From Nitrosomonas eutropha (GTDB lineage Bacteria > Pseudomonadota > Gammaproteobacteria > Burkholderiales > Nitrosomonadaceae): 64,000 bases of DNA. The stretch spans positions 124,001-188,000 of the forward strand of contig NZ_FPBL01000003.1 in NCBI RefSeq assembly GCF_900116685.1. Direction: 5' to 3'. The translations under genes and the position numbers were made by a program. Each line of letters begins with the position of its first letter. The first letter of the stretch is position 1. A model generated the notes under the pieces. That model saw nothing but the letters and a program-made list of their open reading frames with translations, had not been told where the DNA came from and made no database searches. This document shows positions 1-10,033 of the stretch, one piece after another.

Positions 1-1115
1 GTTGCAAGATCTTCAATCAACCCCAGTACTTTTTTCACTGAACCGGCACGAATGCTGTCAATATCTTTCGATTCCTGCAGGATCTCACGGGAAACATTCA
101 GTGGTAAATCATTTGAATCAATAATACCGCGAACGAAACGCAAGTACCCTGGCAACAATTTCTCCGCATCATCCATGATAAACACACGTCTGATATAAAG
201 TTTAAGGCCATGACGATGCTCACGATCAAACAGGTCAAACGGTGCATGGGCAGGAATATATAACAACTGAATATATTCCTGCTTGCCTTCAACTCTGGCA
301 TGTACATGAGCAAGTGGCGGCTCGAAATCATGCGCTACATGCTTATAAAATTCATCGTACTGTTCTTGTGTAATCTCATTTTTAGGCCGTGCCCAGATTG
401 CGCTGGCCTGATTGACTGTTTCTTCTTCATCACTTATTTTGTATGCCTTACTCTCGTCATCCCATACCTCCTTCTTCATGATGATAGGAAGCGTGATGTG
501 ATCTGAATACTTACGGATGATAGAACGCAGCTGAAAGCTACTTAACAGCTCATCCTCATCTCTTCGCAGATGCAAAACAACCTCTGTACCCCGCTCCCTC
601 TTTTCCACGGTTTCCAGCGTATATTCACCCTCACCACCAGATTCCCAGCGCACTCCATGCTCAGCAGTCAGGCCTGCACGGCGGGTAGTCAATGTTACTT
701 TGTCCGCAATAATAAATGCTGAATAAAAACCCACACCAAACTGTCCAATCAGGTTAGCGTCCCTGGCCTGGTCACCCGTCAGCGAATCAAAAAATTCCCG
801 TGTACCGGATTTGGCAATAGTGCCAATGTTATTGATTACTTCCTGCCTGGACATACCGATACCGTTATCGGTGATCGTGATAGTACGCGCCTCTTTATCG
901 TAAGCAATATAGATTTTAAGATCCGGATCGGATTCATATAATGCTGTATCGGATAATCCTTCAAACCTCAGTTTGTCTGCGGCATCCGAAGCATTCGAAA
1001 TCAACTCCCGTAGAAAAATTTCCTTATTACTGTAAAGAGAATGAATCATCAGCTTCAAAAGCTGTTTCGCTTCAGCCTGAAAATTCAAATGTTCGACGTT
1101 TTCTGTGGTTTGCAT
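1..1115 (-). CDS. htpG: Molecular chaperone HtpG (Hsp90), 5' part, cut by window edge
   Basis: This is the N-terminal part (about 371 codons) of bacterial Hsp90, an ATP-dependent cytosolic chaperone; the family is normally about 620-640 residues, so the rest lies left of the window. The protein starts [18 protein letters not shown] and carries the GHKL ATPase landmarks: the [11 protein letters not shown] helix, the DNGIGM nucleotide-binding motif, the [11 protein letters not shown] lid and the [12 protein letters not shown] glycine-rich segment. The ATG at 1113-1115 is preceded by AAGGAG at good spacing. A sigma-32-like promoter lies just upstream at 1143-1171, as expected for a heat-shock gene. 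No frameshift is visible in the part shown. Confidence 0.97.
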   Translation of the reverse strand, partial: MQTTENVEHLNFQAEAKQLLKLMIHSLYSNKEIFLRELISNASDAADKLRFEGLSDTALYESDPDLKIYIAYDKEARTITITDNGIGMSRQEVINNIGTIAKSGTREFFDSLTGDQARDANLIGQFGVGFYSAFIIADKVTLTTRRAGLTAEHGVRWESGGEGEYTLETVEKRERGTEVVLHLRRDEDELLSSFQLRSIIRKYSDHITLPIIMKKEVWDDESKAYKISDEEETVNQASAIWARPKNEITQEQYDEFYKHVAHDFEPPLAHVHARVEGKQEYIQLLYIPAHAPFDLFDREHRHGLKLYIRRVFIMDDAEKLLPGYLRFVRGIIDSNDLPLNVSREILQESKDIDSIRAGSVKKVLGLIEDLA

Positions 1116-1142
1116 ACTTTTCTCCTTAAAAAATGCGCTAAC

Positions 1143-1171
1143 ATCGTGGGATCAGGTTTCCTGATTTCAAG
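1143..1171 (-). promoter_or_regulatory. Sigma-32 (RpoH) type heat-shock promoter of htpG
   Basis: Read on the minus strand there is CTTGAAA (1165-1171), a 14-base spacer and CCCACGAT (1143-1150). The -35 half matches the RpoH consensus exactly; the -10 half is close to CCCCATNT. The spacer itself is a palindrome, ATCAGG-TTT-CCTGAT (1151-1165). Transcription would start near 1135 and give a leader of roughly 20 bases. The consensus match is seen directly; function is inferred from the downstream heat-shock gene. Confidence 0.75.
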
Positions 1172-1221
1172 TCATTTCAACCTCGAAACCTCTATTCCTT
1201 AACTTTTACTTGTTTGATCAT

Positions 1222-2322
1222 ATGAAATTTTCATCTTTTATTTTTTCGGTATCACTGTGTGCAGTCACCTTCCAAGTTAATGCTCAAGAACTAGAGCTCC
1301 CGCTTGATAAAATCAAGCTACCTTCCGGGTTTTCAATCAGTATTTGGGCACATGTGCCGAATGCGCAAACCATGACATTGGGCGATAAAGGAACAGTATT
1401 TGTAGGTTCCAAATCGGCAGGCAATGTCTATGCCGTCACGGAAAATGAAGGAAAACGCCAGGTTCGCATTATTGCCAGTAAGCTCAAAATGCCCACCGGA
1501 GTAGCATTCCATGACGGTGCCTTATACGTATCGTCGGTTAACAGAATCCTGCGTTTTGATGATATTGAAAATACACTTGATCACCCCACACCACCGCACA
1601 TTATAACGACTGATTACCCTAAAGAAACCTATCACGGCTGGAGAAACATAGCGTTTGGTCCGGATGACTGGCTGTACGTTTCTGTTGGCTCACCTTGCAA
1701 TATTTGCGAAACGGATCTGGATCGTTTTGCTCTGATTTCACGAATAAAACCGGATGGTACAAACTATGAAGTATTCGCGAGAGGGGTGCGTAATACAGAA
1801 GGATTTGACTGGCATCCCGTCACAAAGGAATTGTGGTTCACCGATATCAGCCGGGAGTGGATGGGAGATAATCTTCCACCAGATGAGTTAAATCGTGCTC
1901 CAGAGAAAGGGATGCATTTCGGTTTCCCTTACTGTCATGGACAAGAAGTAGCCGATCCCAAACTTGGAGCAAAATATGACTGCAACAAGTTTACCCCTCC
2001 TGCCGCTGAACTTGATCCTCACGTTACGCCAATGGGAATGCGATTTTATACCGGTAACATGTTCCCCGTTGAATACCATGGCAACATCTTTATTGCAGAA
2101 CATGGTTCGTGGAACCGCAGTACAAAAACAGGCTATCGTATTGAACGGGTACAGATTGAGGCAAATAAGGTTATTAAAAAAGAATCTTTTGCAGAAGGCT
2201 GGCTGCAGGATAACGAAGCATGGGGCAGGCCGGTTGACATACTAATAATAACGGATGGAGCAATGCTGGTCACGGATGACATGGCAGGCCTGATTTATCG
2301 TATCAGCTATAATCAACCGTAA
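1222..2322 (+). CDS. Secreted sorbosone dehydrogenase-like beta-propeller protein
   Basis: A 366-residue exported protein of the soluble PQQ-glucose dehydrogenase / L-sorbosone dehydrogenase family (COG2133 type), which form six-bladed propellers and oxidise sugars or aldoses in the periplasm. An N-terminal signal peptide (about residues 1-22, ending VNA before QELEL) supports the ATG at 1222; a TTG four codons upstream is also in frame but less likely. Propeller-type segments include HGWRNIAFGPDDWLYVSVGS, GVRNTEGFDWHP and FIAEHGSWNRS. The segment SPCNICE carries a CxxC pair. It is divergent from htpG and converges on nuoN with only 24 bases between. The true substrate and use of PQQ cannot be decided from sequence; it may simply be a PQQ-type propeller of unknown specificity. 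Confidence 0.8.
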   Translation: MKFSSFIFSVSLCAVTFQVNAQELELPLDKIKLPSGFSISIWAHVPNAQTMTLGDKGTVFVGSKSAGNVYAVTENEGKRQVRIIASKLKMPTGVAFHDGALYVSSVNRILRFDDIENTLDHPTPPHIITTDYPKETYHGWRNIAFGPDDWLYVSVGSPCNICETDLDRFALISRIKPDGTNYEVFARGVRNTEGFDWHPVTKELWFTDISREWMGDNLPPDELNRAPEKGMHFGFPYCHGQEVADPKLGAKYDCNKFTPPAAELDPHVTPMGMRFYTGNMFPVEYHGNIFIAEHGSWNRSTKTGYRIERVQIEANKVIKKESFAEGWLQDNEAWGRPVDILIITDGAMLVTDDMAGLIYRISYNQP

Positions 2323-2346
2323 TTCTCCCACCTGCCATGATTTGAA

Positions 2347-3792
2347 TTACATGGAGTGTTGAATGGCAGACAGGCTCAAACCCATAAGTGCCTGAGGGAA
2401 TATGCCCAGAAGTACTATAGCCAGTCCGTTTGTGCTAATAAGTATCCTGACATCCGGTTTGAATAAAATCGGCCGGGTGTCTTCTGGTGCATCAAAATAC
2501 ATAAACTTGATGATACGTAAATAATAAAAAGCACCAATCAGCGCCAGTACAACCGCAACAACCACTAACCATACATACCCTGCCTCCAGGACAGCCTGAA
2601 ACACAGCCAGTTTTGCATAGAATCCAATCATGGGGGGAACTCCCGCCATAGAAAACATTATTAGCAACATCATAAATGCGAGCCACGGGCTACGTTGATT
2701 AAGGCCTTTAAAATCACTGATCTTGTCCGCCTCAAATCCTTCCCGGGAGAGCAACATAATAATTCCAAACGCACCCAACGTCATTAATACGTAAGCAATC
2801 ACGTAGAACATGGCTGAGCTGTAGCCGTTTTCTCCTATCGCAATAAAACCAAGCAAAACAAACCCTACGTGCGAAATAGTTGAATAAGCCAGCATCCGCT
2901 TGATATTCAGCTGAGCTATCGCTACAAAATTACCGACCGCCATTGAGGCTACCGACAGCAAGACCAGCATCCCCTGCCAATCAGTAGCCAGCTCTCCCAG
3001 ACCTTCCACCAACAATCTCATAACAAAACCAAAAGCCGCCAGTTTAGGTGCAGATCCGATAAATAATGTTATTGCAGTAGGTGCTCCCTCATAAACATCC
3101 GGAGCCCACATATGAAATGGTACCGCACTGAGCTTAAAGCTGATGCCAGCAACAACAAAAACCAGACCTACGACAAAGATGTCATGATCTGCCGTACCTT
3201 GTTGGATACTCTTCGTCAACTCCGAAATGTGTAATGTGCCAGTTGCGCCATATAACATTGACATACCATAAAGTAAAAACCCGGAAGCCAGTGCACCTAG
3301 AACAAAAAATTTGATGGCAGCTTCGGTAGCAACAGCCGATTCACGTTGCAACGCTACCATGGCATAAAGTGATAGGGATAACAGTTCAATTCCCAGATAA
3401 AGAGTAATAAGGTGGCTTGCAGAAACCATAACCATCATACCCAGTGTGGCGAACAATGTGAGACTGAAGAACTCTCCTTTCAATAGACCCCGAAGACTGA
3501 TATATGCACGAGAATAGATCAACACAGCCGCTACAGTAAGATAAATCATCAGCTTTAGCGTATCTGACATTGCGTCACCGACAAACATGCCTGAGAACGT
3601 ATAACGAACCTCCGTGCTATATATGCCATACGTAATGAACGCACATCCAGCCAGTGTCAATAGTGACAAATAGAATGACAGAAGCCGATTTTTTTCCCCT
3701 GCAAACAAGTCAGCAAGCATGACCACGCAAATCATGAACAGCAAGAAAATTTCAGGGTAGGCTGGTGTGAAGTCAGGTAACAAAAAATCCAT
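2347..3792 (-). CDS. nuoN: NADH-quinone oxidoreductase subunit N
   Basis: A 481-residue polytopic membrane protein, one of the three antiporter-like proton-pumping subunits (N, M, L) of complex I. It is hydrophobic throughout with about 14 predicted helices and has the conserved proton-antiporter segments: [15 protein letters not shown] with its buried Glu, [20 protein letters not shown], and [14 protein letters not shown]. Length is normal for the family. The ATG is preceded by AAGGA. It is the last gene of the nuo operon, 60 bases after nuoM, and converges with the sorbosone dehydrogenase-like gene. No strong terminator is visible in the 24-base gap. Confidence 0.97.
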   Translation of the reverse strand: MDFLLPDFTPAYPEIFLLFMICVVMLADLFAGEKNRLLSFYLSLLTLAGCAFITYGIYSTEVRYTFSGMFVGDAMSDTLKLMIYLTVAAVLIYSRAYISLRGLLKGEFFSLTLFATLGMMVMVSASHLITLYLGIELLSLSLYAMVALQRESAVATEAAIKFFVLGALASGFLLYGMSMLYGATGTLHISELTKSIQQGTADHDIFVVGLVFVVAGISFKLSAVPFHMWAPDVYEGAPTAITLFIGSAPKLAAFGFVMRLLVEGLGELATDWQGMLVLLSVASMAVGNFVAIAQLNIKRMLAYSTISHVGFVLLGFIAIGENGYSSAMFYVIAYVLMTLGAFGIIMLLSREGFEADKISDFKGLNQRSPWLAFMMLLIMFSMAGVPPMIGFYAKLAVFQAVLEAGYVWLVVVAVVLALIGAFYYLRIIKFMYFDAPEDTRPILFKPDVRILISTNGLAIVLLGIFPQALMGLSLSAIQHSM

Positions 3793-3852
3793 GAAAAATC
3801 CTTAATTTCCGATCAGGAAAGTATTTTTATTATCCAAAAATTAGCTAATATC

Positions 3853-5334
3853 TTAAAGCTTGGTACGTGCAACATGCTCCAGCAGATTGTCAACCGTAAC
3901 ATGCATAACTTCGGTAAGTGGCAGCGGATAAATACCCAGAGCCAGAACTGCGACCGCCAGGATAGCCAAAACTAAAAATTCACGTGCAGAAATATCTTTC
4001 ATCCCCTCAACATTGGGATTTGCTACGGCACCAAACACTACTTTTTTATACAACCATAAACTGTAAGATGCACCCAAAATCAATGTTAGTGCAGCAAAAA
4101 ATGCGTACCAGAAATTCACTTCCATGGAGCCCATAATCACCATAAATTCACCTACGAAACCGCTGGTGCCTGGAAGCCCGGAGTTAGCCATTGCAAACAA
4201 CATAAAAAGAGCCGCAAAAGCCGGCATTCTATTAACTACCCCACCATAATCTGCAATCATTCTGGTATGCAAGCGATCATATAAAACACCAACACATAAA
4301 AATAAAGCACCAGAAATAAATCCATGCGAAATCATCTGCACCATGGCTCCTTCCATTCCAATAGGATTGAACAGGAAAAAGCCCAATGTAACAAATCCCA
4401 TATGAGAAACTGAAGAATAGGCAATCAGCTTCTTCATATCACGTTGCATTAACGCAACGATACCAATATATACAATGGCAATCAGCGATAAAACTATCAA
4501 TATCCATGACAACTCATGGCTCGCGTCTGGCGTAATCGGTAAAGAAAATCTGAGAAAACCATATCCACCTAGTTTAAGCAGGATAGCTGCCAGCACTACC
4601 GAACCACCTGTAGGCGCTTCGACGTGCGCATCCGGTAACCAAGTATGCACCGGCCACATCGGCACCTTAACCGCAAAGGCGACCATAAATCCTATAAAAA
4701 TAAGGATTTGCGCAGTCATCGGTATAGGAAGATGATGATAATCGAGAATTGAGAAGCTACCACCAGAAGCCTGATATAAATAAATCAGCGCTACCAGCAT
4801 CAATAGAGATCCCAGAAATGTATAAAGAAAGAATTTTAGAGCAGCATAAATCCGGTTAGGCCCTCCCCAGACTCCAATAATGATAAACATTGGAACTAGT
4901 GATGCTTCCCAGAAAGAATAGAATAATATGGCATCCAGTGATGCGAATACCCCATTGAGAACACCAGACATGATCAAAAAAGCTCCCATATATTGAGAAA
5001 CCTTTTCACGGATCACTTCCCATCCGGCAATCACGACTAGTGGAGTCGTAAAACTGTTCAATAAAATTAATGGCATTGATATGCCATCAACCCCCAAATA
5101 ATAATAGACATTGAGGCGTTCAAACCATACATTCCGCTCGATAAACTGCATCGAACCCATGGATGTATCAAAGCCACTATAAAGTGGAAGTGCCACAAGG
5201 AAACCGGCTACAGATCCAGCCAGAGCAACCCAGCGTACCGCTTGAGTATTCCGGTCACTCATCAAAAACACGATTAAACCGGAAATAATTGGTAGCCAGA
5301 TGATTAGACTTAACAGCGGAAATCCAAATAACAT
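3853..5334 (-). CDS. nuoM: NADH-quinone oxidoreductase subunit M
   Basis: A 493-residue antiporter-like membrane subunit of complex I that contributes one proton channel. Conserved elements are SFWEASLVPMFIIIGVWGG (with the essential membrane Glu), KVPMWPVHTWLPDAHVEAP (channel Lys and His region), KKLIAYSSVSHMGFV and the broken-helix region near GLPGTSGFVGEFMV. The length fits the family. It lies between nuoL (88-base gap) and nuoN (60-base gap) in the same orientation and is expected to be co-transcribed with them. Nothing is unusual. Confidence 0.97.
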   Translation of the reverse strand: MLFGFPLLSLIIWLPIISGLIVFLMSDRNTQAVRWVALAGSVAGFLVALPLYSGFDTSMGSMQFIERNVWFERLNVYYYLGVDGISMPLILLNSFTTPLVVIAGWEVIREKVSQYMGAFLIMSGVLNGVFASLDAILFYSFWEASLVPMFIIIGVWGGPNRIYAALKFFLYTFLGSLLMLVALIYLYQASGGSFSILDYHHLPIPMTAQILIFIGFMVAFAVKVPMWPVHTWLPDAHVEAPTGGSVVLAAILLKLGGYGFLRFSLPITPDASHELSWILIVLSLIAIVYIGIVALMQRDMKKLIAYSSVSHMGFVTLGFFLFNPIGMEGAMVQMISHGFISGALFLCVGVLYDRLHTRMIADYGGVVNRMPAFAALFMLFAMANSGLPGTSGFVGEFMVIMGSMEVNFWYAFFAALTLILGASYSLWLYKKVVFGAVANPNVEGMKDISAREFLVLAILAVAVLALGIYPLPLTEVMHVTVDNLLEHVARTKL

Positions 5335-5422
5335 GTTTTTTTTGTCTTAAATCGCATTTCAATGCGTATTAGTTATCCCAGAGAACAGAAAAAAGATCCG
5401 TCCGTTTTCGATTCTCTGAAGC

Positions 5423-7369
5423 CTAAAAAGGAAACAGCCATATACTCATCAGAACAAATACACCCACAATCATACTAAATGCGTAATGGTAGATATAACC
5501 CGACTGAAAGCGACGTCCCATCATCGCAAACCAACCCATCGCTCTTGCCGTGCCATTAACCATTAAGCCATCTATGACTTTCATATCCACGTATTTCCAC
5601 AACACGGTACTCAGCGTACGTAAACCACCTGCAAATAACCAGCTGTACAACTCATCAATAAAATATTTCCGATCAAGCAGGATATAAATCGGATTAGCCA
5701 GTTTTTTAATTTTACCGGGCAATGCAGTTTGATAACGATACAAAAACCAGGCAGTGAAAATTCCTGACATCGCCAGCCAGAAAGGAGGAGTAGTCAAAGC
5801 ATGTATCATCATGCCGAAGATTCCTGTATAGCTCTCGCCCATCTTGGCCATGACATCATGCTGCGCATCTATATAAATAGCCTCAGTGAAGAAACCTCCA
5901 AAAAGCATTGGATCAATCAGCCAGCCAGCAGCCACAGTAGGAATTGCCAATAAAATTAGTGGTACCGTCACTACCCAGGGGGATTCACGCAGATGATCAC
6001 GTGTATGGCTATCCATACCTGGTTCACCATAGAAAGTCATGAATATTAGTCGGAAGGTATACAGCGCAGTAACGAATACTGTACTTAATGCGCAGAAATA
6101 GGCAAATCCTGCCCCAGGAATTTCTGAGAGAAGAACTCCCTCAATAATCGCGTCCTTAGAGAAAAAACCTGAAAAACCTGGTACTCCTGCACTGGCCAAT
6201 GCAGCAACAAACATAGTGCCAAATGTAATCGGCATATATCGTTTAAGTCCACCCATCTTGCGCATATCCTGCTCGTGATGCATGGCGATAATGACGGATC
6301 CTGCACCCAGAAACAGCAATGCCTTGAAAAAGGCATGTGTCATAAGATGAAAGATAGCCGCTGAATAAGCAGATGCACCCAGTGCTACCGTCATGTATCC
6401 GAGCTGAGATAGTGTTGAATACGCAACGACCCGCTTGATATCATTCTGTACTACTGCTACTAACGCCATAAACAAGGTAGTAATCCCACCAATCACAAAA
6501 ATAACCGAGTGTACTGTAACAGATAACTCAAACAGAGGAGACATGCGGGCCACCATGAAGATACCAGCTGTTACCATGGTTGCAGCATGAATCAGAGCCG
6601 AAATTGGTGTTGGCCCCTCCATTGAATCTGGTAGCCAGACATGCAAGGGAAATTGAGCAGATTTACCCATCGCACCTATGAAAAGTAGCAAACATATTAC
6701 CGTCATCAACATCCAGGATTCACCTGGCACGATTTCAATAGTGCGGGATGCAAGATATCCCGCATGGGTAAATACAAGCTCGTAATCCAAAGTGCCAACA
6801 TTCGCCAGTATTAAAGCGATACCCAGCAGAAAGCCTATATCAGCGATCCGATTAACCAGAAATGCTTTTAGATTGGCGTAAATTGCCGTTGGGCGAGTGT
6901 ACCAAAAACCAATTAGCAAATAGGAGACCAGTCCGACTGCTTCCCAACCAAAAAATAATTGCAGGAAATTGTTTGACATCACCAGCATCAGCATCGAAAA
7001 CGTAAATAGCGATATATAGCTAAAAAACCGCTGATACCCTGGATCTCCCTGCATATAGCCGATAGTATAAATATGTACCATCAACGATACACCCGTTACC
7101 ACCATCATCATCGTGGCTGACAGTGTATCAATCAAAAATCCTATCTCAATTACAGTCTCTCCTGATGTCATCCAGGTATAGACACTACCGTTATAAAGAT
7201 TTCCTTGTAATACATCGATAAAAATTACAACAGATGCAATAAATGACAGTGCCACTAACGCAATCGTCGCACGATGACTCCCTATCAGACCAATCTGTCG
7301 CCCAAACAGCCCGGCAACGATTGCTCCTAACAAAGGTGCCGCTGGTACTAGTAAATAAAGATTTTCCAT
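5423..7369 (-). CDS. nuoL: NADH-quinone oxidoreductase subunit L
   Basis: A 648-residue membrane subunit at the distal end of the complex I arm. The antiporter core shows FFGWEAVGLVSYLLIGFW, GKSAQFPLHVWLPDSMEGP, PISALIHAATMVTAGIFM and KRVVAYSTLSQLGYM. The C-terminal part (about residues 500-648) corresponds to the lateral amphipathic helix and the final helix that clamp subunits M and N. Length is as expected (about 610-680 in the family). It follows nuoK with a 51-base gap, which is normal in betaproteobacterial nuo operons. Confidence 0.97.
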   Translation of the reverse strand: MENLYLLVPAAPLLGAIVAGLFGRQIGLIGSHRATIALVALSFIASVVIFIDVLQGNLYNGSVYTWMTSGETVIEIGFLIDTLSATMMMVVTGVSLMVHIYTIGYMQGDPGYQRFFSYISLFTFSMLMLVMSNNFLQLFFGWEAVGLVSYLLIGFWYTRPTAIYANLKAFLVNRIADIGFLLGIALILANVGTLDYELVFTHAGYLASRTIEIVPGESWMLMTVICLLLFIGAMGKSAQFPLHVWLPDSMEGPTPISALIHAATMVTAGIFMVARMSPLFELSVTVHSVIFVIGGITTLFMALVAVVQNDIKRVVAYSTLSQLGYMTVALGASAYSAAIFHLMTHAFFKALLFLGAGSVIIAMHHEQDMRKMGGLKRYMPITFGTMFVAALASAGVPGFSGFFSKDAIIEGVLLSEIPGAGFAYFCALSTVFVTALYTFRLIFMTFYGEPGMDSHTRDHLRESPWVVTVPLILLAIPTVAAGWLIDPMLFGGFFTEAIYIDAQHDVMAKMGESYTGIFGMMIHALTTPPFWLAMSGIFTAWFLYRYQTALPGKIKKLANPIYILLDRKYFIDELYSWLFAGGLRTLSTVLWKYVDMKVIDGLMVNGTARAMGWFAMMGRRFQSGYIYHYAFSMIVGVFVLMSIWLFPF

Positions 7370-7420
7370 CTAAGGTATCAATTAACAATACTGTTTAACA
7401 AATCGACAACTGCCCGCCGT

Positions 7421-7726
7421 TCAACCCTTAAGTTTATCCAGATCATCTACGTTGATAGTACGTAAGTTTCTGAATAAAGCGACCAAAATCGCTAAGCCAA
7501 TAGCAGCCTCAGCTGCAGCCACAGTCAGAATAAAAAATACAAAAATCTGCCCAGCTATATCCTGTAAATAATATGAAAAAGCGACAAAATTTATATTAAC
7601 TGCCAGTAGCATTAGCTCAATGGACATTAACAAAATAATGACATTTTTACGATTGAGAAAAATACCTACAACCCCAATGGCAAACAGAACAGCACCCAGC
7701 ACGAGATAATGTGATAGTGATACCAA
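7421..7726 (-). CDS. nuoK: NADH-quinone oxidoreductase subunit K
   Basis: A 101-residue protein with three transmembrane helices, the typical NuoK size. The two membrane Glu residues used in proton transfer are visible in [18 protein letters not shown] and [17 protein letters not shown]. It sits between nuoJ (55-base gap) and nuoL in the operon and forms part of the E-channel linking the quinone site to the antiporter subunits. Confidence 0.97.
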   Translation of the reverse strand: MVSLSHYLVLGAVLFAIGVVGIFLNRKNVIILLMSIELMLLAVNINFVAFSYYLQDIAGQIFVFFILTVAAAEAAIGLAILVALFRNLRTINVDDLDKLKG

Positions 7727-7781
7727 GATGATTACCCTTCAGACGAAAATATTTGAGATAGTTGAAATCCCTGGGGAAAAA

Positions 7782-8387
7782 TCATTCTTTTTTTTCTGCA
7801 GGCATAGATATTACTTTTAACCGCTCGTTACGGCTAACAGCTATCTGCCTAGAGGCATTAGAAGATTTTTTATCGGTGCGATGGCGCAAGGTTATAGCTA
7901 TAGCAGCAACCATTGCCACTAACAAAATGACTGCAGCCAATTCGAAAACATACACATATTCAGTGTAAATCAGTCGGCCCAGTTCTTTAGTATTACTGTA
8001 ATCAACTGATTTATATTCCGGAGTTTGTATGATTTCAGAACTAAATTGTTTGCTCATTAATACCATACTCATCTCAACGGTCATAATAAAAGCCAATATT
8101 GCACCAAATGGAAACCACTTCCAGAATCCTTCCCGCATCTGATCTAAATTAATATCTAACATCATAACCACAAACAGAAACAGCACCATGACGGCACCTA
8201 CATATACCACTACTAAAGCTATCGCTAAAAATTCTGCTTCGAGTAAAAGCCATAATCCGGAAGATGTCACAAAAGCAAGTACCAATAGCAGCACCGAGTA
8301 AACGGGGTTGCGTAATGTAATTACTCCTAGTGCAGAAATTATTACCACACTAGCCAGACTGTAAAAAACAAAATCCTGGAAAATCAT
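7782..8387 (-). CDS. nuoJ: NADH-quinone oxidoreductase subunit J
   Basis: A 201-residue complex I membrane subunit with five hydrophobic segments (SLASVVIISALGVITLRNPV, VLLLVLAFVTSSGLWLLL, FLAIALVVVYVGAVMVLFLF and two more). The VVYVGAVMVLFLFVVMML helix is the conserved NuoJ hallmark that undergoes the pi-bulge transition in structures. The tail of about 30 residues after the last helix is rich in Lys, Arg and Glu. It follows nuoI by 18 bases and precedes nuoK. Confidence 0.96.
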   Translation of the reverse strand: MIFQDFVFYSLASVVIISALGVITLRNPVYSVLLLVLAFVTSSGLWLLLEAEFLAIALVVVYVGAVMVLFLFVVMMLDINLDQMREGFWKWFPFGAILAFIMTVEMSMVLMSKQFSSEIIQTPEYKSVDYSNTKELGRLIYTEYVYVFELAAVILLVAMVAAIAITLRHRTDKKSSNASRQIAVSRNERLKVISMPAEKKE

Positions 8388-8405
8388 AAATTTATATCTA
8401 AATAT

Positions 8406-8894
8406 TTAACGATAAGGAGCATCTGCTGCTCTGTCTTTGGCTATCTGCTCTTCATAACGGTCACCCACAGCCAATAGCATTTCTTTGGTATAAGTCAGGT
8501 CACCACGAACTTCACCGTGATACTCAAGTACACGTGTTTCGACAATTGCATCCACTGGACAAGCTTCTTCACAAAAACCACAAAAAATACATTTGATCAG
8601 ATCAATATCGTAACGCGTAGTACGTCGTGTGCCATCATCACGTTGTTCCGATTCAATAGTAATCGCCATAGCTGGGCAAACCGCTTCACATAGTTTGCAG
8701 GCTATACAACGCTCCTCACCGTTAGGGTAACGACGCAAAGCATGTAGCCCTCTAAAGCGAGGTGATTGTGGCGTCTTCTCTTCCGGGTAATGCACAGTAA
8801 TTTTGGGCGCAAATAAATAGCGTCCAGTTACTTTCATTCCCTTCAACAACTCAAATAACAAAAAGGATTTTAAAAACCGTTTAATGCGTTCCAT
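8406..8894 (-). CDS. nuoI: NADH-quinone oxidoreductase subunit I, 2x[4Fe-4S] ferredoxin-type
   Basis: A 162-residue peripheral subunit that carries clusters N6a and N6b and passes electrons from NuoG to NuoB. Two CxxCxxCxxxCP motifs are visible: Cys63, 66, 69, 73 and Cys102, 105, 108, 112. I chose the ATG at 8892-8894 ([11 protein letters not shown]) because AGAGGAA lies about eight bases upstream and the length matches betaproteobacterial NuoI. An in-frame TTG at 8921 would extend it by nine residues and overlap nuoH. It is followed by nuoJ. Confidence 0.97.
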   Translation of the reverse strand: MERIKRFLKSFLLFELLKGMKVTGRYLFAPKITVHYPEEKTPQSPRFRGLHALRRYPNGEERCIACKLCEAVCPAMAITIESEQRDDGTRRTTRYDIDLIKCIFCGFCEEACPVDAIVETRVLEYHGEVRGDLTYTKEMLLAVGDRYEEQIAKDRAADAPYR

Positions 8895-8911
8895 TTTGAA
8901 ATTCCTCTCGA

Positions 8912-10009
8912 CTAGAACCAAAGATTCAGTGGAAAGCTTTGCAATGCAGCTTCAGGCAATTGCATTACTGCGCCCAATAAAACAATCCAGATTAACGTAA
9001 TTGGAATAAATACCTTCCATCCCAATCGCATAATTTGATCATAGCGATAACGAGGAAAAGTAGCACGGAACCAAAGAAAGAAAAACAACATGATGGCTAT
9101 CTTTAACAGCAGCCAAACTATACTTGGGATCAGATTGAAAGGGGCAATATCTACTGGGGGCAGCCACCCTCCAAGGAACATAATACTGGTTAGGGTAGCA
9201 ACCAGAATCATGTTTGCATACTCAGCAAGAAAAAATATGGTAAAAGCCATTCCCGAATAGTCCACATGGAAACCAGCTACGATTTCCGATTCTCCTTCAG
9301 CCACATCAAAAGGCAATCGATTGGTTTCAGCTACTCCGGAGATAAAATAAACCAGAAACATCGGAAATAATGGAATCATGTACCAATTAAGAAAACTCCC
9401 TCCCTGTTGCCCCGCTACGATATCTCCCAAGTTGAGACTGGAAGACATCATCAACACACAAACCAAGGCAAATCCCATAGCCAATTCATATGAAATAACC
9501 TGTGCAGCAGAACGCATGGCACCCAAAAAAGCATATTTAGAATTAGATGCCCATCCAGCGATAATGACACCGTAGACACCCAAAGATGTCATGGCCAGAA
9601 TATATAGCAGTGCAGCATTGATATCAGCCAACACTAACTCTGGCGAAAAGGGAACGACAGCCCATGCCGCTAATGCGGGCGTTATAGCAAGTATTGGCGC
9701 AAGGAGAAATAGAAATTTATTGGCACCAGTTGGAATAATGATTTCCTTCATGATAGCCTTAACCGCATCAGCAATAGGTTGCCCCCACCCACCCAACCAA
9801 GGAATACCAAAAAATGTTACCCGGTTCGGCCCTACTCTGACTTGCATGAATGCAATAATCTTCCTCTCTGCAAAAGTAAGATATGCGACTGCCAGCAATA
9901 ATGGAATAATGATTGCCAGAATCAACAGCAGATTCTTTGCCAATAGAAAGAGGGGAACACCCCACTCGCTGCCAAATAATTGTTCAAATAATGGTTGAAA
10001 ACTATCCAT
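8912..10009 (-). CDS. nuoH: NADH-quinone oxidoreductase subunit H
   Basis: A 365-residue membrane subunit that forms the quinone-binding chamber at the junction of the two arms of complex I. Family hallmarks are [20 protein letters not shown] near residue 50, the acidic loop [20 protein letters not shown], and [18 protein letters not shown] near the C-terminus. About eight transmembrane helices are predicted. It lies 24 bases after nuoG. The N-terminus is about 10-15 residues longer than many homologues but the ATG is the only reasonable start. Confidence 0.97.
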   Translation of the reverse strand: MDSFQPLFEQLFGSEWGVPLFLLAKNLLLILAIIIPLLLAVAYLTFAERKIIAFMQVRVGPNRVTFFGIPWLGGWGQPIADAVKAIMKEIIIPTGANKFLFLLAPILAITPALAAWAVVPFSPELVLADINAALLYILAMTSLGVYGVIIAGWASNSKYAFLGAMRSAAQVISYELAMGFALVCVLMMSSSLNLGDIVAGQQGGSFLNWYMIPLFPMFLVYFISGVAETNRLPFDVAEGESEIVAGFHVDYSGMAFTIFFLAEYANMILVATLTSIMFLGGWLPPVDIAPFNLIPSIVWLLLKIAIMLFFFLWFRATFPRYRYDQIMRLGWKVFIPITLIWIVLLGAVMQLPEAALQSFPLNLWF

Positions 10010-10033
10010 TGATCAGATTCCAAATCCAGGTTC

